Of a DNA stretch of 5,793 nt, positions 1-4,646 are shown piece by piece (position 1 is the first letter of the stretch; every line of letters begins with the position of its first letter). The notes beneath the pieces were generated by a model that saw nothing but the letters and a program-made list of their open reading frames with translations, ran no database searches and was not told the DNA's origin. The stretch comes from an uncultured Collinsella sp. (GTDB taxonomy: Bacteria > Actinomycetota > Coriobacteriia > Coriobacteriales > Coriobacteriaceae): NCBI GenBank assembly GCA_900544385.1, contig UQVD01000106.1, forward strand, positions 1-5,793. Direction: 5' to 3'. The translations under genes and the position numbers were made by a program.

Positions 1-54
1 TTTTTTTCAAGCAGAAGACGGCATACGAGATACTGATCGGTCTCGTGGGCTCGG
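1..54 (+). other. Illumina Nextera P7/i7 adapter contamination (non-biological)
   Basis: Bases 8-31 match the Illumina P7 sequence (begins CAAGCAGAAGACGG, ends CATACGAGAT). Bases 32-39 (ACTGATCG) sit where the i7 index sits; in index-read orientation this is CGATCAGT, which I recall as Nextera XT index N727. Bases 40-54 (GTCTCGTGGGCTCGG) are the Nextera i7 primer tail. The seven leading T bases fit the poly-T spacer of the flow-cell oligo, which appears when a read runs past the end of the library molecule. The 19-bp transposon mosaic end that normally follows the primer tail is absent, and genomic sequence starts at base 55. The segment should be trimmed; any residue encoded before base 55 is primer-derived and unreliable. 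Confidence 0.97.
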
Positions 55-662
55 GCAAATCGACGGTGGCCAAGCTCCTGCTGCGCTTCCACGATGCCAC
101 CAAGGGCGCCATTCGCCTGGACGGCGTTGATCTGCACGACCTTTCGCAAGACGAGATTCGCGGGCGCATTGCCTATGTGCCGCAAAAGGCATGGCTGTTC
201 TCGGGCACCGTAGCAAGCAATCTGCGCTTTGGCAACGAAGACGCGACTGAGGCCGACATGCTTCATGCGCTCCGGGTTGCCCAGAGCACCTTTGTGCTCG
301 ATCAGCCGCAGGGGCTCGATACCCCGGTGGCGCAGGGCGGCACGAACTTTTCGGGCGGCCAGCGCCAGCGTGTGGCCATCGCCCGTGCGCTCATGAAGCA
401 TGCCGATCTATATATCTTCGATGACAGTTTCTCGGCCCTGGACTTTAAGACCGATGCCGCCCTGCGCCATGCGTTGCAAGACGAGACGCGTGACGCTGCG
501 GTGCTCATCATCGCGCAGCGTATCTCGACCATTCTGCATGCCGACCAGATCGTGGTGCTCAGGGATGGCGAGGTCGTGGGCCTAGGCACGCACGACGAGC
601 TCATGGAAACCTGCGAGGTGTACCGTGCTATCGCGGAATCGCAGATGAAGGGAGGTGAGTAG
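45..662 (+). CDS. ABC exporter half-transporter, C-terminal ATP-binding part (5' truncated), degenerate-site subunit
   Basis: This is the C-terminal nucleotide-binding domain of an exporter-type (ABCB/MdlB-like) ABC protein. The membrane domain and the start of the Walker A loop lie off the window. Counting from base 45, visible motifs are Walker A GSGKST (residues 2-7), Q-loop YVPQ (44-47), a canonical signature FSGGQ (102-106), Walker B ending LYIFDD (122-127), D-loop SALD (130-133) and an AQRIST switch region (157-162). Asp127 replaces the usual catalytic Glu, and Gln158 replaces the switch His. These are the substitutions of the degenerate-site partner in heterodimeric exporters such as TM287 and BmrC. 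The protein would work with the next gene, one base away, in the inner membrane. GTG at 45 is not a real start: bases up to 54 come from a sequencing primer. The substrate cannot be told; drugs, lipids or peptides are typical for the family. Confidence 0.93.
   Translation: MGSGKSTVAKLLLRFHDATKGAIRLDGVDLHDLSQDEIRGRIAYVPQKAWLFSGTVASNLRFGNEDATEADMLHALRVAQSTFVLDQPQGLDTPVAQGGTNFSGGQRQRVAIARALMKHADLYIFDDSFSALDFKTDAALRHALQDETRDAAVLIIAQRISTILHADQIVVLRDGEVVGLGTHDELMETCEVYRAIAESQMKGGE
651..655 (+). promoter_or_regulatory. Shine-Dalgarno site of the second ABC gene
   Basis: GGAGG lies 8 bases before ATG at 664, inside the last codons of the upstream ABC gene. This decides the start at 664. The in-frame GTG at 655 overlaps the Shine-Dalgarno itself and cannot use it. 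Confidence 0.85.
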
Positions 663-663
663 C

Positions 664-2664
664 ATGACCGAGGAGCTCAAGAAGCAGGGCATCGCCGATG
701 GCGCCGCGGATGCAGAGACAGTTGAGGAGACGGGCGCCACGCCCGACCTGGACGAAGCCGCCAAGGCGGCGGAGCGCGAGGCTCGTCGCCAGGCACTCTA
801 TGAGGAAAATGAGCGCGCCGAGGACGAGCGCGCCCGCGCTGAGGCAGAGCGCATGCGCGATGTGGACGACGAGGACGAGGACGAGACGCCTCGGGATACC
901 TGGGCGACGGTGCGCCGCCTGTGGAGCGAGGCTGCCGGCGACCACTGGCGCTTCTATATCGTGTTCGCGAGCATTGTGTTCTATGCCATCTTTAACACCG
1001 CCGCGCCGGCATACAGCGCCCGCGTGATCGATGAGCTGTGGGGCCACATTCAGGTGGCGTTTGCCAACGACACCACCTTCAACATCACCTGGGAGAACTG
1101 CGGCAGGACCATCTTCATCTACTTTATGATCTGGACGGCCGCTGCCTCGTTCTACGCACTCCAGAGCTTTTTGATGTCGAGCGTGGCCGAACGCCTCAAC
1201 CTGCTCCTACGCAACCGCATCGCACAAAAGCTCAACCGTCTGCCGCTTGCCTTCTTTGACGCGCATCGTCCCGGTGAGGTCGTCAGCCGTGCGACCAACG
1301 ACTTGGACAAGATGTCCGAGAGCATGCAGCGCGGCTTGCTGCAGCTTCTGGTGTCGATCGGTACCGTGGTGGGCGCTGTGAGCGTGATGTTCGTGTTTAG
1401 CGTGCCGCTCACGCTCGTCTTTTTGTTCTTTACGGCGTTGTCGCTGTTGGTGACCAAGGTGGTCTCGCGCCGCACGCATGACGTAACCGGTGAGCGCCAG
1501 GAGTGGGTGTCAAGGATTACGAGCGCGGTTGAGGAAGGCTACTCGGGCCGTCTGGTGATTCGCGCGTTTAACCGCGAGCGCCAAAGTTCTGCCGAGGTAC
1601 ACCAGGCCTCGGGCGAGCTGGCACGCGTGAGTGCCAAGGCCGACTTCATGATTAACGCCGTCGGCCCCGCGGTGCGCTTTATCGGCCGCCTGGCACAGAT
1701 CGTGATTGCGATTGTGGGCTGCAGTATGCTGGTTGCCGGCCACATGACCGTCGGCGTGTTCCAGGCGTTCTTCCAGTTTATCTACGAGGCATCTGAGCCC
1801 ATGACGCAGCTGTCGTTTACCTTCAACTCGCTGCAGAGCGCGCTGGCGAGTGCGGAGCGCGTGTTCGACCTGCTCGATGAGCCCGAGATGGAGGCCGATC
1901 CGCTGCCGGACGAGGCCGCCAAGCTGCCGGGTCGCGTTGAGGGTCGCGTCTCCTTTGAGCACGTGCGCTTTGGTTATTCGCCCGACAAGCCGCTGATGCG
2001 CGACGTGTCGTTTACCGCCGAGCCGGGCCAGAAGATTGCCGTGGTGGGAACCACGGGCGCAGGCAAGACGACGCTCATCAACCTGCTCATGCGCTTCTAC
2101 GAGATTGACGGCGGGCGTATTACGCTCGACGGCGTGGATACGAGCCGCATGGATCGCGGCGAGCTACGTCAGCAGTTTGGCATGGTGCTGCAGGACGCCT
2201 GGCTATTCGATGGCACGATTGCCGAAAACATCGCCTACGGCTGCCCCGAGGCAACGCGCGACGAAATTGTGGCCGCCGCTCGTGCCGCGCAGGTCGACTT
2301 CTTCGTGCGCACCATGCCGCAGGGCTACGACACGCGCGTGGCCAACGATGCCGAAAGCATCAGCCAGGGCCAGCGTCAGCTGCTGACCATCGCACGCGTG
2401 CTGCTCAACAACCCGGCGATTCTCATCCTGGACGAGGCGACCTCAAGCGTGGACACGCGTACCGAGCTTGCCATCGGCCGTGCCATGGACGCGCTTATGC
2501 GCGGGCGCACGAGCTTTGTGATCGCGCACCGTTTGTCGACGATCGTCGATGCCGACCTGATCTTGGTCATGGACCACGGCAATATCATCGAGCAGGGTAC
2601 GCATAAGGAGCTGCTGGCTGCCGAGGGTGCCTACGCCGACCTCTATCTGAGTCAGTTCGCATAA
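664..2664 (+). CDS. ABC exporter half-transporter, catalytic-site subunit of a heterodimer
   Basis: A complete 666-residue protein with a fused membrane domain and ATPase domain. Residues 1-78 form a highly charged Glu/Asp/Ala/Arg-rich cytoplasmic extension. The six-helix exporter domain spans roughly 93-395, with hydrophobic stretches near 97-116, 150-170, 225-265 and 335-375. The ATPase domain follows: Walker A GTTGAGKTT (462-470, Lys468), Q-loop Gln510, signature ISQGQ (566-570), Walker B ILILDE (586-591, catalytic Glu591), D-loop SSVD (594-597) and switch His622. The catalytic Glu and His are intact while the signature is altered (SQGQ for SGGQ), the reverse of the upstream partner and like TM288. 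The pair should therefore form one competent ATP site and one degenerate site. The start ATG is one base after the upstream TAG, so the two genes are co-transcribed and probably translationally linked. Substrate unknown; a multidrug or lipid exporter is the usual assignment. Confidence 0.95.
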   Translation: MTEELKKQGIADGAADAETVEETGATPDLDEAAKAAEREARRQALYEENERAEDERARAEAERMRDVDDEDEDETPRDTWATVRRLWSEAAGDHWRFYIVFASIVFYAIFNTAAPAYSARVIDELWGHIQVAFANDTTFNITWENCGRTIFIYFMIWTAAASFYALQSFLMSSVAERLNLLLRNRIAQKLNRLPLAFFDAHRPGEVVSRATNDLDKMSESMQRGLLQLLVSIGTVVGAVSVMFVFSVPLTLVFLFFTALSLLVTKVVSRRTHDVTGERQEWVSRITSAVEEGYSGRLVIRAFNRERQSSAEVHQASGELARVSAKADFMINAVGPAVRFIGRLAQIVIAIVGCSMLVAGHMTVGVFQAFFQFIYEASEPMTQLSFTFNSLQSALASAERVFDLLDEPEMEADPLPDEAAKLPGRVEGRVSFEHVRFGYSPDKPLMRDVSFTAEPGQKIAVVGTTGAGKTTLINLLMRFYEIDGGRITLDGVDTSRMDRGELRQQFGMVLQDAWLFDGTIAENIAYGCPEATRDEIVAAARAAQVDFFVRTMPQGYDTRVANDAESISQGQRQLLTIARVLLNNPAILILDEATSSVDTRTELAIGRAMDALMRGRTSFVIAHRLSTIVDADLILVMDHGNIIEQGTHKELLAAEGAYADLYLSQFA

Positions 2665-2694
2665 TGTGACAAAGGGACAGTCCCGCATGTCACA
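2665..2694. repeat. Interrupted palindrome abutting the ABC stop codon, REP-like
   Basis: TGTGAC (2665-2670) pairs with GTCACA (2689-2694), and GGGAC (2674-2678) with GTCCC (2680-2684). The spacers are unequal: AAA on the left, GCAT on the right. With TTT on the right the whole would be an almost perfect 29-base palindrome, so this looks like a decayed copy of one. It begins on the base after the TAA stop. I recall similar GTGACAAAGGGAC-type palindromes scattered in intergenic DNA of several bacteria, but cannot check copy number here. It lacks a T-run, so it is not itself a good terminator. Confidence 0.6.
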
Positions 2695-2705
2695 TCAAAA
2701 GGAAT

Positions 2706-2740
2706 GGCGCGCCGGGGATTGATTCCCTGGCGCGCCTTTT
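2706..2740 (+). terminator. Rho-independent terminator after the ABC pair, possibly bidirectional
   Basis: A 13-bp stem pairs 2706-2718 with 2724-2736 (GGCGCGCC core, one G-T pair), closes on a 5-base loop and is followed by TTTT (2737-2740). It lies between convergent genes. AAAA at 2697-2700 gives a T-run on the opposite strand, but five bases away from the stem, so termination of cysE here is plausible though weaker. Confidence 0.88.
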
Positions 2741-2777
2741 GCGTCGGTGCCGATGTCGTTTTGTGCCGCTTGCGTTC

Positions 2778-3482
2778 CTAACGTTCGTCCACGAGCTTGG
2801 CGACGAGGGCCTTGAGCTCGGCCACCTCTCGCTCGAGTTCCTTGACGCGGCGGGCATTCTCGGTGATGCCCTGGCGGTTGAGGGCGGACTGCTCGGCGGC
2901 GTCATCGGGCATGTACTCGCGATGCTGCTTGGCGTCGAAACTCTCCTCGAACACACGGCAACCGTTGCGCTTGATGATACGTCCCGGCACGCCCACGACG
3001 GTGCAGTTGTCGGGGACGTCCTTAACGACGACCGAGTTGCCGCCGATCTTGACGTTGTTGCCGATGCGGATGTTGCCGAGCACCTTGGCGCCCGTGCCCA
3101 CCGTGACATTGTTGCCCAGGGTGGGGTGACGCTTGCCGGTCTCGTTGCCGGTGCCGCCGAGCGTGACGCCCTGGTAGAGCACACAGTTGTCGCCCACAAT
3201 GGTGGTCTCGCCGATGACGACGCCCATGGCGTGGTCGATAAAGAAGTGCTTGCCAATCTGCGCGGCAGGGTGAATCTCGACGCCGGTGATGTGGCGGGTG
3301 ATTTGCGAGAGCACGCGGGCGAGCGAGCGATGACCGTGCTCCCACAGCCAGTGCTCGGGCACGTGGTTCCACTTGGCGTGCAGGCCAGGATAGGAAAGGA
3401 AGATGACCAGACCGTTTTGCGCGGCGGGGTCCTGCGCCTGGACGGTCTTGATGTCCTCGCGAATGGTATTGATAAAGCTCAC
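2778..3482 (-). CDS. cysE: Serine O-acetyltransferase (CysE/EpsC type)
   Basis: Transfers acetyl from acetyl-CoA to L-serine, giving O-acetylserine for cysteine synthesis in the cytoplasm. The 234-residue protein is shorter than the roughly 270-residue enterobacterial CysE and resembles the short Gram-positive form. An alpha-helical N-terminal region (1-65) with the conserved HAKWNH segment (35-40) precedes a left-handed beta-helix of hexapeptide repeats (about 68-168). The expected active-site residues are present: Asp83-His84 in FIDHAMG and His119 in KRHPTLG, with GVTLGGTG (105-112) between them. The C-terminal tail (205-232) is a heptad-patterned coiled coil, with no terminal Ile of the kind that docks into CysK in enterobacteria. 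The start is GTG at 3482, because AGGGAGGG lies just upstream; the open frame runs further upstream, but into the predicted promoter. The gene is convergent with the ABC pair and divergent from dedA. Confidence 0.95.
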   Translation of the reverse strand: MSFINTIREDIKTVQAQDPAAQNGLVIFLSYPGLHAKWNHVPEHWLWEHGHRSLARVLSQITRHITGVEIHPAAQIGKHFFIDHAMGVVIGETTIVGDNCVLYQGVTLGGTGNETGKRHPTLGNNVTVGTGAKVLGNIRIGNNVKIGGNSVVVKDVPDNCTVVGVPGRIIKRNGCRVFEESFDAKQHREYMPDDAAEQSALNRQGITENARRVKELEREVAELKALVAKLVDER

Positions 3483-3488
3483 CGGCCG

Positions 3489-3496
3489 CCCTCCCT
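3489..3496 (-). promoter_or_regulatory. Shine-Dalgarno site of cysE
   Basis: On the minus strand AGGGAGGG ends 6 bases before the GTG at 3482. It is the only strong ribosome site near the 5' end of the frame and supports the GTG start over more distal candidates. Confidence 0.8.
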
Positions 3497-3523
3497 TAGC
3501 GCCATGGCAATGCGATTCAATAA

Positions 3524-3551
3524 AGTATAGCGATTCGCTAGGGATTAAAAA
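3524..3551 (-). promoter_or_regulatory. Predicted cysE promoter with an overlapping palindrome
   Basis: On the minus strand a good -10 box TATACT covers 3529-3524. The best -35 at normal spacing is only TTTTTA (3551-3546, 16-base spacer); TTGTCC at 3557-3552 is better but 22 bases away. A perfect inverted repeat, TAGCGA-T-TCGCTA (3528-3540), fills most of the spacer and touches the -10, where a repressor or spacer-twisting activator could bind. Predicted transcription starts near 3517, leaving a leader of about 35 bases. Confidence 0.5.
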
Positions 3552-3625
3552 GGACAATCTTGGCGGCTTTGCGCTACAAGTGTCAGTTATGCAAACTTGC
3601 TGGTAATGGAGTCATGCTTTTGTGG

Positions 3626-3659
3626 GGTTGCGCACGAGGGGGCACCGCAACCGTATACT
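3626..3659 (+). promoter_or_regulatory. Predicted dedA promoter with an adjoining inverted repeat
   Basis: A -10 box TATACT lies at 3654-3659. The only -35-like hexamer upstream is TTGCGC (3628-3633), with an unusually long 20-base spacer. A perfect 7-bp inverted repeat, GGTTGCG (3626-3632) and CGCAACC (3646-3652), brackets that spacer and ends one base before the -10, so it could be an operator. The predicted start near 3666 gives a 40-base leader. Confidence 0.45.
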
Positions 3660-3705
3660 GGTCAACTTGGACGTATCCGCGCCCACAACTGAGAGGTTTT
3701 ACTTC

Positions 3706-4344
3706 ATGGGTTTCATCAATTTTATTGCCGAGCTGCTTAAGGACCCGCGCACCGCGATCGCCAGCTGGATCGCCGCCGGCCCGCTTATGGCCTACGGCTG
3801 CGTGTTCCTGATCATCTTTATCGAGACGGGCGTGGTGTTCTTCCCGTTCCTTCCCGGTGATTCGCTGCTGTTCGCCTCGGGTTTCTTTGCCCACAACGGC
3901 GGCTTTAACATCGTGGCGCTTCTGGCCACCGCATGGGCCGCTGCCATTTTGGGCGATCAGTGCAACTTTATGATCGGTCACTTCTTTGGCCGCAAGATCA
4001 TCGCTTCGGGCAAGGTCAAGGCCATGACGCCCGAGCGCATCAAAAAGTCCGAGGACTTCTTGGACAAGTGGGGTCACCTGGCCATCTTCCTGGGCCGCTT
4101 TTTCCCGTTTATCCGCACCTTTGTGCCCTTTATTGCTGGCATGGGCGGCATGCACTGGCGCAACTTTGTCGTCTTTAACGTGCTGGGCGGCATTACCTGG
4201 TCGACGGTCTTTACGCTGCTGGGCTACTTCTTTGGCGGCATTCCCTTTGTGCAGGAGCACTTTGAGCTGCTGATTATCGGCATCGTTGCCGTGTCGATCA
4301 TCCCGACCGTGGTCGGTCTGGTTAAGGCCAAGCTGGGCAAATAG
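3706..4344 (+). CDS. DedA-family (VTT/SNARE-associated) inner membrane protein
   Basis: A 212-residue polytopic membrane protein. DedA proteins support membrane homeostasis; family members have been linked to flippase activity for undecaprenyl phosphate or phospholipids and to proton-motive-force maintenance. The lipid handled by this one cannot be read from sequence. Hydrophobic segments lie near 22-46, 51-60, 66-84, 125-147, 153-178 and 186-206. Family features are the acidic and proline-rich ETGVVFFPFLPGD (40-52, Glu40 and Asp52), GDQCNFMIGHFFG (83-95), and LGRFFPFIRTFVPFIAG (129-145) with Arg131 and Arg137, then Asn158 and Trp165. ATG at 3706 is preceded by GAGAGG (3691-3696) at 9 bases. 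An in-frame GTG at 3622 would add 28 residues running through the predicted promoter, so it is rejected. It has its own promoter and terminator, so it is probably a single-gene unit. Confidence 0.93.
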   Translation: MGFINFIAELLKDPRTAIASWIAAGPLMAYGCVFLIIFIETGVVFFPFLPGDSLLFASGFFAHNGGFNIVALLATAWAAAILGDQCNFMIGHFFGRKIIASGKVKAMTPERIKKSEDFLDKWGHLAIFLGRFFPFIRTFVPFIAGMGGMHWRNFVVFNVLGGITWSTVFTLLGYFFGGIPFVQEHFELLIIGIVAVSIIPTVVGLVKAKLGK

Positions 4345-4381
4345 AACGCCTAGCTCGAGCCAGCGCGCAGACCGTACAGTT

Positions 4382-4416
4382 GAGGCCCGTCACTGCTTAC
4401 GGTGGCGGGCCTCTTT
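4382..4416 (+). terminator. Rho-independent terminator of dedA
   Basis: GAGGCCCG (4382-4389) pairs with CGGGCCTC (4406-4413). The stem extends inward through TCAC/GTGG with one G-T pair, giving about 12 bp around a loop of about 8 bases. A short T-run (4414-4416) follows. It lies 37 bases after the dedA stop. Confidence 0.82.
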
Positions 4417-4460
4417 AGCTTCGGTCAAATGAAAATACTTTAGTTAGTTAAAGAAAAACG

Positions 4461-4489
4461 TTTTATCAGACGCGTACGGGGAGTACAAT
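4461..4489 (+). promoter_or_regulatory. Predicted ilvE promoter
   Basis: TACAAT (4484-4489) fits a -10 box. The hexamer at 17-base spacing, TTTTAT (4461-4466), is a weak -35. An AT-rich tract (about 4427-4468) just upstream, in otherwise GC-rich DNA, supports a promoter and could act as an UP-type element. Predicted transcription begins near 4496-4497, about 146 bases before the ilvE ATG. Confidence 0.5.
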
Positions 4490-4496
4490 CTCGTGC

Positions 4497-4646
4497 ATGC
4501 GAATCGACGTGCCATCGGCTTCGATGCCGTCCGCGTGTCCCGTCCGGCCCTACGCTCCGGGCGTGCGACGTTGCGACGCGGCCGGCCTAGGTCCTTGCGT
4601 GCGGGTTCGCGAGTTTGCAACTGTGTATGTAAGGAGCGACATATGA
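4497..4646 (+). other. ilvE leader: structured GC-rich region with a possible leaderless 49-codon ORF
   Basis: This fills the rest of the 298-base gap between dedA and ilvE. An ATG at 4497 sits at the expected transcription start and opens a 49-codon frame. Its TGA (4644-4646) overlaps the ilvE ATG as ATGA, the layout of translational coupling. The peptide has 7 Val, 2 Ile and 1 Leu, but no run of branched-chain residues as in classic attenuators, and it uses codons rare in the neighbours (CGA, CTA, ATA, AGG). No Shine-Dalgarno precedes it. A 6-bp CCGGCC/GGCCGG stem (4544-4549 with 4580-4585) encloses further pairing, GCGT (4561-4564) with ACGC (4576-4579). No T-box consensus is visible. I would not call it a gene without expression data. 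Confidence 0.3.
4631..4636 (+). promoter_or_regulatory. Shine-Dalgarno site of ilvE
   Basis: AAGGAG lies 6 bases before ATG at 4643. This fixes the start there and excludes the in-frame GTG at 4493, which would add 50 arginine-rich residues unlike the family. Confidence 0.88.

Noticed and set aside
45..47. GTG as the start codon of a 205-residue ABC protein
   Set aside because: The codon is inside the Nextera primer tail, and the protein would start in the middle of Walker A. The gene is truncated at its 5' end.
655..657. GTG as the start of the second ABC gene
   Set aside because: It overlaps the only Shine-Dalgarno sequence; ATG at 664 is correctly spaced from it.
2739..3530. 263-codon plus-strand frame opposite cysE
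   Set aside because: Antisense shadow. Its start region lies in the terminator and it shows no family features; the minus strand encodes a full serine acetyltransferase.
3483..3557. 25-residue N-terminal extension of CysE starting at 3557
   Set aside because: It would place the start upstream of the predicted -10 box and lacks a ribosome site; GTG at 3482 has a strong one.
3583..4260. 225-codon minus-strand frame opposite dedA
   Set aside because: Antisense shadow that crosses the dedA promoter region and lacks any family motif.
4490..4640. T-box riboswitch upstream of ilvE
   Set aside because: I find no T-box consensus and no terminator/antiterminator pair with a T-run between promoter and gene.
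4493..4642. 50-residue N-terminal extension of IlvE
   Set aside because: Arginine-rich, unlike any BCAT N-terminus, and there is a strong Shine-Dalgarno immediately before ATG 4643.
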